Shown here piece after piece: positions 6,125-13,205 of a stretch of 20,280 nucleotides of DNA (positions are counted from its first letter, which is position 1; each line of letters starts with the position of its first letter). The stretch covers positions 1-20,280 of the forward strand of contig DKXQ01000034.1 of assembly GCA_002493085.1 (NCBI GenBank). The letters run 5' to 3'. Position numbers and translations under genes: made by a program. Below the pieces are notes generated by a model. The model had not been told where the DNA came from and ran no database searches. It saw only the letters and a program-made list of their open reading frames with translations. This DNA is from Lachnoclostridium sp. UBA7122 (GTDB taxonomy: Bacteria > Bacillota > Clostridia > Lachnospirales > Lachnospiraceae).

Positions 6125-7042
6125 GTGAGAAAAGTATGTAAAAATGGATTGATGCTTGCAATTCTTGGCGTGATGTTTATGCTATGCATTGCGACAAAAA
6201 GTACAGCACAAAATAAACCGTCAGAAACCGTGCCGGAGGGTTATATCGGTATTTATGATGAAGAAGTTCCTTTGAAGGAGATTTCCCTGAACCAGTCAAA
6301 GGTATCATTGGGGAGTAATAAGTCGTTACAGTTATCGGTCAATTATACTCCTGACAATGCTTCTGATAAAACGATTGAATGGACTTCCGGTAATTCAAAA
6401 AAAACGGCGGATAACGTCTGGGCAAAGGGCAGTATTCTTTCTATAAAAAATGCAGGCAGCAGAAGTATAAAGATAAAATTTGATAATAAGGGAAACGCAG
6501 ATGGTTATCAGGTTCAGTATTCTTTGAAAGAGAATTTAAAAAAATCTAAAAAAGTAAAAACGAAGAGTACAAGTGTGACAATTACAAAGTTGAAAAAACA
6601 TAAAAAATACTATGTGCGTGTAAGGGTATATGGGAAGATAAATGGGAAAACACGATATGGGAAATGGAGTGAGAAAAAGTCCATCAAAATAACTGCGAAA
6701 GCTCTCTATACAAAGAGATACAAAGAACTGGAAAAGAAGTGCAAGAGAGAGATAAACGATGAGACATCTTCGTCGTATGAACTAATGCTTGCATCCGGTA
6801 AAGAGTTTACATTGTGGGATAATGAGCTGAACTATGTTTATAAAAGGATATATAAAGAATTAGGAGCTGCTCAGAAGAAAGCATTAAAAAAATCCCAGAG
6901 GAAGTGGATAAAAGCAAAAGAGAAAAAGGCAGATAAAGAAGCAAGGGGCTGGGGTGGCTCAACATATACGGCTATCTACCGTTCGATTGTTATTGAGCAG
7001 ACGAAAAAAAGGATAAAATGGTTGATTAAAAAATATGCTTAG
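6125..7042 (+). CDS. Secreted Big2-like/FN3/LprI-like domain protein
   Basis: The start is GTG 6125, six bases after AAGGAGG. Residues 1-28 are a signal peptide (GLMLAILGVMFMLCIATKS). Residues ~50-90 resemble the first half of a Big2 Ig-like domain (LKEISLNQSKVSLGSNKSLQ, then EWTSGN), which is cut short. Residues ~105-190 are an FN3 domain (ADGYQVQYSL, KKYYVRVRVY, then WSEKKSIKI). Residues ~198-303 resemble the LprI/DUF1311 fold (WDNELNYVYKRIYKELGAAQ, then LKKSQRKWIKAKEKK). LprI proteins inhibit lysozyme in other bacteria, so a role at the cell surface against peptidoglycan hydrolases is possible but unproven. The protein is strongly lysine-rich. It starts a run with two zinc-ribbon membrane proteins. 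Confidence 0.82.
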   Translation: MRKVCKNGLMLAILGVMFMLCIATKSTAQNKPSETVPEGYIGIYDEEVPLKEISLNQSKVSLGSNKSLQLSVNYTPDNASDKTIEWTSGNSKKTADNVWAKGSILSIKNAGSRSIKIKFDNKGNADGYQVQYSLKENLKKSKKVKTKSTSVTITKLKKHKKYYVRVRVYGKINGKTRYGKWSEKKSIKITAKALYTKRYKELEKKCKREINDETSSSYELMLASGKEFTLWDNELNYVYKRIYKELGAAQKKALKKSQRKWIKAKEKKADKEARGWGGSTYTAIYRSIVIEQTKKRIKWLIKKYA

Positions 7043-7077
7043 AAGTTTAGATTTATAGAAAACGGAGGAATATAAGA

Positions 7078-7779
7078 ATGAATATTGTTGAAAAAATTAA
7101 GAGAGAACCTCGTATGTTAATTGCGGTTGTAAACTTTGTCAGTTTCTTTTTGCCGTGGATTGCGGTAAATGCGAGTGCAAAAGCAGGAAAGGTAAGCAGT
7201 GAAGCTGCGGTTTCTGCCACTGGATTTGGCATAATGGATTATTCAATATTTGGTGTAATATTTTATTTAATTCCTATTATATTGTTTTGTGTTCCGCTTA
7301 TTAGTCAGGCGGAGAAATATGCAAAATATCTTTATCTGATTCTTCCAATTGCGGCGCTCGTCCTTATGTTTATGATTGGGGCAATTATCAGTGGAGCCTC
7401 GCCGGATGTAAACGTTGGCTCAGCAGAGGTATCAACGGATGTAGACAAACTAATCGGATACTGGATTGCGCTTGTCTGCAACATAGCTGTTATTGGATTT
7501 ACATTGATGAAAGATTATAATATCAGCTCAGGAAAGGATATTAAAGAAAACATACAAAATATTGACATGGCGGGACTGGCCTCACAAGTACAGAATAAAG
7601 CAAAGGATATTGGAAACAGTGTTCAGGCTATGCTGATAGAATGTCCCAATTGTGGTAACAAGGTTGCAAAAGGCAAAAAGTTCTGCTCTAAATGCGGAAG
7701 CAAAGTCGCAGAGGAAGTTAAGTTTTGTGGGCAGTGTGGAAATCCGGTGGGACAAGCATCGCAAAAGACAAATTCATGA
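7078..7779 (+). CDS. Four-helix membrane protein with C-terminal zinc ribbon
   Basis: A 233-residue protein starts at ATG 7078 after CGGAGGA. Hydrophobic segments lie at ~12-32, 56-76, 84-106 and 127-144. The cytoplasmic tail carries a complete zinc ribbon (C189, C192, C203, C206: CPNCGNKVAKGKKFCSKCG) followed by half of a second one (C217, C220: FCGQCGNPVG). Such double ribbons are common in clostridial membrane proteins of unknown job. It lies 35 bases after the LprI-like gene and 15 before another zinc-ribbon protein, so the three are probably one transcript. Confidence 0.82.
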   Translation: MNIVEKIKREPRMLIAVVNFVSFFLPWIAVNASAKAGKVSSEAAVSATGFGIMDYSIFGVIFYLIPIILFCVPLISQAEKYAKYLYLILPIAALVLMFMIGAIISGASPDVNVGSAEVSTDVDKLIGYWIALVCNIAVIGFTLMKDYNISSGKDIKENIQNIDMAGLASQVQNKAKDIGNSVQAMLIECPNCGNKVAKGKKFCSKCGSKVAEEVKFCGQCGNPVGQASQKTNS

Positions 7780-7794
7780 TAGAGGTGCAAAAGG

Positions 7795-8529
7795 ATGAAT
7801 GAGAATAAAGATGAGGTTCTATTTTGTGAAAATTGCGGTGCCAGATTATCCGTGGAATCCGAGTTTTGTGATGGATGTGGTGCACAAATAGAAAAGAGTT
7901 TTTCCGGGGTACAGCAAATAAATAGAAAAACGACAGGTGGAAATTCTGTTGTATTTGTAGTTATTTTACTGGCGTTGGCTGCGGTAGGAAGTATTATATA
8001 TGTACAGTATTCTAAGTCCGGACGTCCCTCTGAACAGGTCTCTGTGAAGGGAACACCAGATACCAGGGCGGTAAGTACAGTTGCCATATCACCAACGCCG
8101 ATACCAACGCCGACACCCATATCAACTCTGACACCGACACCAACGCTATTAACGCCGATGCCGACACCGACGGCTGTCCCGGAAGATACTCAAGATTTTG
8201 AGGATATATATGGAGATGTTGGAGAAGATGTGAACGAGTATGAGGAAAACGAGTATATTTTACCAGAGAGTGATTCGAAATATCTGACTGAGCAGGATAT
8301 TCAAGGGATGTCAGCGGATGAAATCAATCTGGCAAAAAACGAACTATATGCCAGACATGGGAGAATATTTCAGCGGAAGGAGTTACAGGAATATTTTGAA
8401 AACTGTAGTTGGTATGCCCCTCTGTATAAGGCGAAGGAATGGGATAGTTATGGTGATTCCTTTTTCTTTAATAAGTATGAGATAAAAAATCGAAATTTTC
8501 TTAATAAATGGGAGAAAAAAAGAAAATAG
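7795..8529 (+). CDS. Zinc-ribbon, single-pass membrane protein with extracellular YARHG domain
   Basis: A 244-residue protein starts at ATG 7795 with AAAGG close upstream. Residues 9-31 are a zinc ribbon (C11, C14, C25, C28). Residues 52-70 are one membrane helix. A Thr-Pro-rich linker (TPIPTPTPISTLTPTPT region, ~100-128) crosses the wall zone, followed by an acidic stretch. Residues ~162-237 are a YARHG domain with the literal motif ELYARHGRIF at ~183-192 and a WYAPLY segment. YARHG domains are extracellular and thought to sense or bind cell-wall ligands. A collapsed copy of a related gene is at 14722-14894. Confidence 0.87.
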   Translation: MNENKDEVLFCENCGARLSVESEFCDGCGAQIEKSFSGVQQINRKTTGGNSVVFVVILLALAAVGSIIYVQYSKSGRPSEQVSVKGTPDTRAVSTVAISPTPIPTPTPISTLTPTPTLLTPMPTPTAVPEDTQDFEDIYGDVGEDVNEYEENEYILPESDSKYLTEQDIQGMSADEINLAKNELYARHGRIFQRKELQEYFENCSWYAPLYKAKEWDSYGDSFFFNKYEIKNRNFLNKWEKKRK

Positions 8530-8615
8530 GGCGAAAGACTTAGGGGTATGTAGTATAAAATTTTATATAGTCCGTTCCAATCGGGGTAGGACATGGAACA
8601 CAGGAAAATGAATCA

Positions 8616-8644
8616 TTGATATTTGGGAGATAAATAAGTATTAT
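8616..8644 (+). promoter_or_regulatory. Putative sigma-A promoter of the methyltransferase gene
   Basis: TTGATA (8616-8621) and TATTAT (8639-8644) are spaced by exactly 17 bases, 59 bases before the ATG. An inverted repeat GTTCCA...TGGAAC lies upstream between about 8574 and 8599. Confidence 0.5.
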
Positions 8645-8702
8645 ATAAGTAGAAAAAGTAGAAAGGGATGATTTTATTTAATATATATTGGAGGAGAAAA
8701 GT

Positions 8703-9410
8703 ATGAATTTTAACGATTATAAAAAATATATTTCAGCAGACACGCTGATGGGCCCTAACAGTGCAAGGATTTTGGAAGAATTATTAAAAAAATATCCTTT
8801 GCAGCTTAATGAAGATAACATAGTTCTTGATCTGGGGTGTGGAACGGGATTGACGAGTCTCATACTCGCGAAAGAGACAGGGGCAAAGGTTTATGCGAGT
8901 GATCTCTGGATTCGTGCGGAAGATAACCAAAAGAGGTTTGAAGACTGGGGTGTTAGTAAGCAAATAACTCCCGTTAGTGAGGATGCAAATAATCTGAGAT
9001 TTGCACAAGGACAGTTTGACGCCTTATTTAGCGTAGATTCCTATCACTATTTCGCTACAGGGGCCGGATTTTTTGAAGATAAGATTTTACCGTTTCTGAA
9101 CGATAAAGCGACAGTATTGATCGGTATTCCCGGCATAAAAAATGAATATGGCGGCCGTTCTGAGGAACTTCTTTCTGACTGGCTGGGGGACGAAGCGTAT
9201 ATGTTCAAAAGCCCGGAGGAATGGAAAGATATCATCGGACACCATGCTCGAATTGAAATGGTCGAAACGTGGGAAATGGAATGTTTTGAGTCTGCATGGA
9301 ATGAATGGTTTGCATCGGGGCATGAATATGCCATCGGTGATAAACAGTTCTTCGAGACGCTTATCAAACCATATACTTGTTTTGCCGGTGTATATATAAA
9401 GTTAAAATAA
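8703..9410 (+). CDS. Class I SAM-dependent methyltransferase
   Basis: The start is ATG 8703, six bases after GGAGGAG; the upstream in-frame TTG 8688 would sit before that site and is rejected. In the 235-residue product, IVLDLGCGTGLTSLILAKET (~40-59) is the SAM-binding glycine motif I. An acidic strand-2 end (VYASDLW) and a motif IV-like stretch (FDALFSVDSYHYF) follow, so the Rossmann core is complete. The substrate cannot be told; small-molecule methylation is likely. It has its own promoter and lies upstream of a TetR/CPBP unit with a separate promoter. Confidence 0.88.
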   Translation: MNFNDYKKYISADTLMGPNSARILEELLKKYPLQLNEDNIVLDLGCGTGLTSLILAKETGAKVYASDLWIRAEDNQKRFEDWGVSKQITPVSEDANNLRFAQGQFDALFSVDSYHYFATGAGFFEDKILPFLNDKATVLIGIPGIKNEYGGRSEELLSDWLGDEAYMFKSPEEWKDIIGHHARIEMVETWEMECFESAWNEWFASGHEYAIGDKQFFETLIKPYTCFAGVYIKLK

Positions 9411-9467
9411 GAGGGATTGGATACGTCAATAAAGCACAGGTCCCGAAAGGTCATTACCAAATAAAAA

Positions 9468-9491
9468 AAATGTAGATTGACAAAGGCGTTG
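9468..9491 (+). repeat. 24-nt block shared with 5655-5678
   Basis: It matches the block at the end of the WYL gene at 23 of 24 positions; here it supplies the -35 region of the TetR promoter. Confidence 0.65.
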
Positions 9492-9505
9492 TTTCAATTT
9501 ATAAT
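9477..9505 (+). promoter_or_regulatory. Consensus sigma-A promoter of the TetR/CPBP operon
   Basis: TTGACA (9477-9482), a 17-base spacer and TATAAT (9500-9505) form a perfect consensus promoter 48 bases before the TetR ATG. TetR proteins usually repress their own promoter, so the operator is probably here. Confidence 0.85.
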
Positions 9506-9552
9506 ATAATTCTTGTTATATAATGCAAATAATAAAACAGGAGTAAAAAGCA

Positions 9553-10122
9553 ATGCCACCGAAAGCAAAAATCACAAGAGATATGGTTATTGCTGCCGCA
9601 TTTGAGGTTGCCCGTGAAACAGGTTGGGAAAGTATCAATGCAAGGACAGTATCCAAAAGGCTGAATTGTTCTACACAGCCCGTTATGTATCATTTTGCAA
9701 CAATTGAAGAACTAAAAAAAGCTGTTTATAAAAAAACAGGTGAATATCATACAGAATATCTGATGAATATTCCGGCAACACAGGAAAATACATTGCTTCG
9801 TATCGGATTGAATTATATCCGTTTTGCAGTTGAGGAACCGAATCTGTTTTGCTTCCTTTTTCAATCGGGGTTTGTTGTTGAAAACAGTTTCCTTGAAATG
9901 ATAGAATCTGAGGAAATGATACCTGTTATTTCTGTCATGCAGGAGGCAATAAATATGAATATAGAGCAGTCGAAAGAAGTTTTTGTAACACTTACACTAT
10001 TTGTTCATGGATATGCCAGCATCATTGCCAATAATTCGCTAGAATATGATGAGAAACTTATAGCGATACATTTGAAACGGGTATTCACAGGTGCGATCCT
10101 TGCAATACAGGAGGAGGAATAA
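9553..10122 (+). CDS. TetR/AcrR-family transcriptional regulator
   Basis: A 189-residue protein starts at ATG 9553 after ACAGGAG. Residues ~8-53 are a TetR helix-turn-helix (ITRDMVIAAAFEVARETGWE, then RTVSKRLNCSTQPVMYHF), with TQPVMYHF as the recognition helix. The remaining ~135 residues form an all-helical ligand/dimer domain without a recognised ligand signature. Its TAA overlaps the ATG at 10122 by one base, a TAATG coupling that ties it to the CPBP protein, which it probably controls. Confidence 0.9.
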   Translation: MPPKAKITRDMVIAAAFEVARETGWESINARTVSKRLNCSTQPVMYHFATIEELKKAVYKKTGEYHTEYLMNIPATQENTLLRIGLNYIRFAVEEPNLFCFLFQSGFVVENSFLEMIESEEMIPVISVMQEAINMNIEQSKEVFVTLTLFVHGYASIIANNSLEYDEKLIAIHLKRVFTGAILAIQEEE

Positions 10123-10777
10123 TGAAAAAATTGGAATTGGATACTCTGCAAGTGCCGTTCTGTGTATCTTACAGACGATTATACTTTTGACTTTTATCTG
10201 GAAGAACAGTTTATTTAAACGATACGGACTTTGCAAAGCTTCGGCACCTTCTCGTCGTTTTCTTTACTATGTACCGTTAATAATTTTAGCTGCGGGAAAT
10301 CTTTGGAGCGGTATCGGTAATAATTATTCATTGCCGGATACGGTCTGCCGTATTGCCACTATGCTTTGTGTTGGATTTCTTGAGGAATTGATTTTCAGAG
10401 GATTTCTGTTTAAGGCAATAGCAAAAGATAATGTAAAATCTGCCATTATTATCTCAAGCGTAACCTTTGGCATAGGACACTTAGTGAATTTATTCAACGG
10501 CAGCGGCATGGATTTAGTAAACAATCTGTGTCAAATTTGCTTTGCGATTGCAGTAGGCTTTTTGTTTGTAACTGTATTTTATCGTGGTGGCAGTCTGCTC
10601 CCCTGCATCATTACTCATTCTGCTATTAACACTCTCAATACTTTTGCGAATGAGGCGGGACTTACAGTGGAAAAGCAAATAATTCATGCTTTTGTTATGA
10701 TAATCATTACTGTTGCCTATATCTTAATCCTTACAAAAACATTACCGAAAAATAAGCAGGCAAATAAGCAAATTTGA
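10091..10777 (+). CDS. CPBP-family intramembrane metalloprotease; expected start is out of frame
   Basis: This is a CPBP (Abi) protease: several membrane helices, the glutamate motif EELIFRG (E98, E99, R103 in the numbering from 10091), FGIGH (H130) and the last histidine in THSAIN (H176). The family cleaves substrates inside the membrane and some members act in bacteriocin immunity. The natural start should be ATG 10122, just after GGAGGAGG and overlapping the TetR stop, but six A residues at 10125-10130 put it one base out of frame. Seven would give MKKIGIGYSAS, a normal N-terminus. The only in-frame start upstream is GTG 10091, inside the TetR gene and without a good ribosome site. The listed start is therefore formal. 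Confidence 0.8.
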   Translation: MRSLQYRRRNNEKIGIGYSASAVLCILQTIILLTFIWKNSLFKRYGLCKASAPSRRFLYYVPLIILAAGNLWSGIGNNYSLPDTVCRIATMLCVGFLEELIFRGFLFKAIAKDNVKSAIIISSVTFGIGHLVNLFNGSGMDLVNNLCQICFAIAVGFLFVTVFYRGGSLLPCIITHSAINTLNTFANEAGLTVEKQIIHAFVMIIITVAYILILTKTLPKNKQANKQI

Positions 10778-10789
10778 TTTCCCACTCAG

Positions 10790-10823
10790 AAAAACTTCTG
10801 AAATAATTTTATAAGCATATAAA
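10790..10823 (+). repeat. ~35-nt intergenic repeat, copy 2
   Basis: The stretch beginning AAAAACTTCTGAAATAATTT corresponds to 5784-5818. It is followed by two GGAGG-like sites (near 10832 and 10844) and a five-codon frame starting ATG 10856 that ends at once, as if a gene had been removed just after its start. Confidence 0.5.
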
Positions 10824-10865
10824 GAATAAAATAGGAGGAATCCGGAGGAGTGCCTATGGGCATAG

Positions 10866-11252
10866 TCATGTAGTAATCCGTATCACTAATTTCCCATCCG
10901 GATGTTCAAGTATCCCGGTGAGTTCCTCCTGCTCCAGCCATTTTAAATTTTCACTGTCCGTATAAATCTTTGGTTTCGTATATGTGATGTCGGTTTCGCT
11001 TTCGGCATTGTTTTCAATAAACAGGTGGCAGGGTTTGTTTTTATTGTCGTATCCTTTCAGCATGTAGCGTGCAGATAGTGTTGTATGATTTTTTTTGCTT
11101 ATGAGTTGGGTGTCTACGCCGCCGTTTAAAATAGTTCCGTTAAAAAAATCCCCGGTGCAATTGCCGTCAAATAATATCATTCGAACAGTGGTGTTTTCGG
11201 ATATGACTTCATTGGTTTCGGTAATGTTAATGTGTATTTTTAAAATTTCCAT
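10866..11252 (-). CDS. DUF3237-family protein
   Basis: A 128-residue protein on the minus strand has the DUF3237 (UPF0311) pattern: GTILNGGVDTQ (~39-49), TLSARYMLKGYD (~58-69), then HLFIENNAES. The fold is a small beta-barrel; no reaction is known to me. The length (usual 130-160) and both ends look complete, with the ATG at 11250-11252 behind AAGG. It is a single gene divergent from the decayed methyltransferase. Confidence 0.78.
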   Translation of the reverse strand: MEILKIHINITETNEVISENTTVRMILFDGNCTGDFFNGTILNGGVDTQLISKKNHTTLSARYMLKGYDNKNKPCHLFIENNAESETDITYTKPKIYTDSENLKWLEQEELTGILEHPDGKLVIRITT

Positions 11253-11363
11253 TTGTAACCTTGCCCCTTTCTCCTTGTGATATTCATATTCATTTTACTA
11301 TAATGTATTTGTTGTGAAAAGGAAAATTTTTATTTTTGTCACAAAATTTCATTTTTATGCTTT

Positions 11364-11829
11364 TTGAATAATTTAGCCTGCGGGGATAATGCAATAGATG
11401 AAATAATTTCGATGTGGTCGGCAGATATGTACGACGAGAATGAAACGGATACAACAGATGTTGATTTTTTTCTTATCTTTGGTAGGAAAATCACCGAAGA
11501 GTATTTTAGATGTTGCCTGTGGAAGCGGGCGCTATCTGGTATCTGTAGCAAAAGCGGGACATAAGGTAATGGGATTAGACTTTGATAAGTTTGACAAAAA
11601 TACGAATATTTGTACATTTGTCCGCCGATATGAGATTACGCTTGAAAATGGTAGAGAAATCGTGAAGGATATTCCTAACCGGAAATATTTTGTACCCCTT
11701 ACCAAAGTTCAGAGATGGTTATTAAATGTTGGTTTTGTTATCGAGGGTATTGGGGGAGATTATGAAAAGAATCCTATTGGAGCAGAAACAGACAGGGCAA
11801 TTATATGGGCAAGGAAAGTATTGTATTGA
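11364..11829 (+). pseudogene. Decayed SAM-dependent methyltransferase (frameshift plus internal deletion)
   Basis: One frame gives DEIISMWSADMYDENETDTT then VDF up to about 11471. After a T7 tract (11465-11471) the protein continues in the next frame as LSLVGKSPKSILDVACGSGR, YLVSVAKAGHKVMGLDFD, the SAM motif I region. Eight T residues would join the two. Then at ~11590 the sequence jumps from motif I to TNICTFVRRYEITLENG and the usual C-terminal end DRAIIWARK. Relatives have roughly 120 more residues between these parts. No convincing start or ribosome site is left. Confidence 0.72.
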
Positions 11830-11851
11830 TATGTAAGGAGATGGGCAAAAG

Positions 11852-11974
11852 ATGGTATTGATCCAGAGCATGATTGGTCTAAGAACATTCGGGAGTAGCG
11901 AGGCGGCTAAGAGGACTGATTTTAGTTGCATTTTGGTCTTGGCAATGCTAAAATGTTTTCAAGATAAGGTGTAA
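11852..11974 (+). other. Doubtful 40-aa open frame in the 180-base gap before the nuclease gene
   Basis: ATG 11852 opens a 40-residue frame, with AAGGAG about 12 bases upstream, but the sequence has no recognisable feature. In another frame nearby (about 11836-11898) the peptide WAKDGIDPEHDWSKNIRE looks more protein-like and ends at TAG 11896-11898, suggesting another gene fragment. I would not annotate either as a working gene. Confidence 0.2.
11926..11954 (+). promoter_or_regulatory. Putative sigma-A promoter of the PD-(D/E)XK gene
   Basis: TTGCAT (11926-11931), 17 bases, TAAAAT (11949-11954), 55 bases upstream of the GTG start. Each hexamer differs from consensus at one or two positions. 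Confidence 0.45.
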
Positions 11975-12009
11975 ATTTAGTTGGAGAGTATAAAAGTGGG
12001 AGGGGTGGT

Positions 12010-12765
12010 GTGTTGCCAGCAGAAAGCGAATCAGCGACAAGAAAATGGGAGATAAACAAAACCATTGATGGTTTTTCGTTATTTGATGATGATTTTATGA
12101 GCGTTGTATTTGACCGGAATATTGAAGCAACGGAGTTTTTGTTGAATACTATTTTAGAACGTGATGATATGAATGTAACAGAGGTAATTGGTCAGAGAGA
12201 ATATAAAAATCCCGTGATTGGTGGACGTTCTATCCGTATAGATATTTATGCAAAAGATTCTTTAGGTAAGATCTATGATGTAGAGGTACAGCGTGCTGAC
12301 GAAGGAGCGGACGTTCATCGAGCCAGATTCAACAGCAGCATGATAGATACAAGGATGTTAAAGGAAAGCCAGAAATTTAAGGAACTTCATGAGTCTTATG
12401 TTATTTTTATCACGAAAAACGATGTAATGGGAAAAGGATTGCCTTTGTACCATATAGACAGGATGATAAAAGAAACAGGTATATTCTTTGGGGATGGTTC
12501 ACATATTATATATGTGAATGGAAACTATCAGAATGAAGATAGCCCAATAGGAAAATTAGTACATGATTTTGATTGTAAGAAATCGGAAGATATGTTTTAC
12601 CCTATTCTGGCAAAGCAGATACATTATTTCAAGGAGACGGAGGGAGGGTGCTGGATGTCCAGTGGACATCCGTTAGCACGGACCGAAATGGAATGGAGAG
12701 CGAGCGACCATGTGCAAGGCGGTAGAAGAATTAGCGGAGAAATGGGCAGAAGAAAGCGGGCTTGA
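12010..12765 (+). CDS. PD-(D/E)XK (Rpn/YhgA-like) nuclease-family protein, C-terminus displaced by an insertion
   Basis: The frame starts at GTG 12010 (or TTG 12013) behind GGGAGGGG. Residues ~17-215 match the PDDEXK_2/Rpn family often labelled 'PD-(D/E)XK nuclease family transposase': GFSLFDDDFMSVVFDRN, RSIRIDIYAKD (D78), then IYDVEVQRA (E92, Q94), the catalytic D-(D/E)XQ layout, and the typical HYFKETEGG near residue 213. After that the frame reads CWMSSGHPLARTEMEWR and onward, encoded by a palindromic insertion, so the last ~36 residues are foreign. The genuine C-terminus is found out of frame at 12710-12871. The nuclease core is intact, so activity is possible. Confidence 0.78.
   Translation: MLPAESESATRKWEINKTIDGFSLFDDDFMSVVFDRNIEATEFLLNTILERDDMNVTEVIGQREYKNPVIGGRSIRIDIYAKDSLGKIYDVEVQRADEGADVHRARFNSSMIDTRMLKESQKFKELHESYVIFITKNDVMGKGLPLYHIDRMIKETGIFFGDGSHIIYVNGNYQNEDSPIGKLVHDFDCKKSEDMFYPILAKQIHYFKETEGGCWMSSGHPLARTEMEWRASDHVQGGRRISGEMGRRKRA
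12648..12679. repeat. Palindromic (REP/MITE-like) insertion inside the nuclease gene
   Basis: GTGCT-GGATGTCC-AGT-GGACATCC-GTT-AGCAC folds into a 13-bp stem with a three-base loop and a three-base bulge. With the following ~30 bases, up to about 12709, it separates the two halves of the nuclease gene and shifts its frame by one. Confidence 0.75.
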
Positions 12766-12871
12766 CGATATTAGAAATCTTATGGAATCGATGCAGTGGA
12801 CAGTGGAGCAGGCAATGGACGCATTAAGAATATCAGAAGAAGATAGGGCGATTTTGTTAAAAAGGTTTTAA
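12710..12871 (+). pseudogene. Severed C-terminal part of the PD-(D/E)XK protein
   Basis: From ATG 12710, in a different frame from the upstream part, 53 residues read MCKAVEELAEKWAEESGL, DDIRNLMESMQWTVEQAM, DALRISEEDRAILLKRF. This is the normal C-terminal helical tail that follows HYFKETEGG in the family (a 'MCxAxEELA' segment and an 'xxxQAMDxLxI' segment). No ribosome site of its own is evident. Confidence 0.7.
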
Positions 12872-12904
12872 TTTTCCGCTAAAAAAAACGGAGGGAAAAC
12901 TATC

Positions 12905-13078
12905 GTGGGTAAAGTGGTTGGTGAATTAACTGAGAGGAGTACAGAAAAGCGTAGAAAAAACACGGATAATGTGCAGATTTTTGAGGAATTAGATAAAGGT
13001 ATAGATGATATGGAAACAGGTAGAGTTATCGACCATAAAGAAGCAATGCGTATTCTTGAGAATCGTTTCAAATCATAA
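12905..13078 (+). CDS. Orphan antitoxin, paralogue of the one at 950-1111
   Basis: A 57-residue protein starts at GTG 12905, with CGGAGGG about 10 bases upstream. Its core IFEELDKGIDDMETGRVIDH followed by KEAMRIL differs from the first antitoxin (IFKELDKGIDDMEAGRVIDH, DEAMRIL) at three positions, while the N-terminal ~24 residues differ. No toxin frame follows: the sequence passes within 50 bases into the shared 39-nt repeat that elsewhere lies beyond the toxin. It may still repress its promoter or neutralise a toxin encoded elsewhere. Confidence 0.72.
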   Translation: MGKVVGELTERSTEKRRKNTDNVQIFEELDKGIDDMETGRVIDHKEAMRILENRFKS

Positions 13079-13126
13079 GTGGAATATAGAAATGTATTCT
13101 TGTATACGTTGCCCATCCCACGAACC

Positions 13127-13165
13127 AAACGGCACAGGCAGCGATTGCACAGAAGTAGGCAATTC
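13127..13165 (+). repeat. 39-nt dispersed repeat, copy B
   Basis: It matches 1373-1411 at 38 of 39 positions and lies 49 bases after the orphan antitoxin. Confidence 0.8.
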
Positions 13166-13205
13166 CCCTTAAAAAGAGGAATCTGGAAAGGCTTAAATTT
13201 ATGAA

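Noticed and set aside
8091..8180. ACGCCGACACC-type repetition considered as a DNA repeat element
   Set aside because: It is the Thr-Pro-rich wall-spanning linker of the YARHG protein, imperfect and in frame.
8688..8702. Upstream TTG start of the methyltransferase (MEEKS extension)
   Set aside because: The GGAGGAG ribosome site lies inside this extension and is correctly spaced for ATG 8703.
9047..9460. A 137-residue minus-strand open frame opposite the methyltransferase
   Set aside because: It lies on the antisense strand of a clear methyltransferase and its translation shows no family-like pattern.
11339..11617. A 92-residue minus-strand open frame opposite the methyltransferase pseudogene
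   Set aside because: The plus strand carries the SAM motif I and C-terminal family sequence; the minus frame has no ribosome site or motif.
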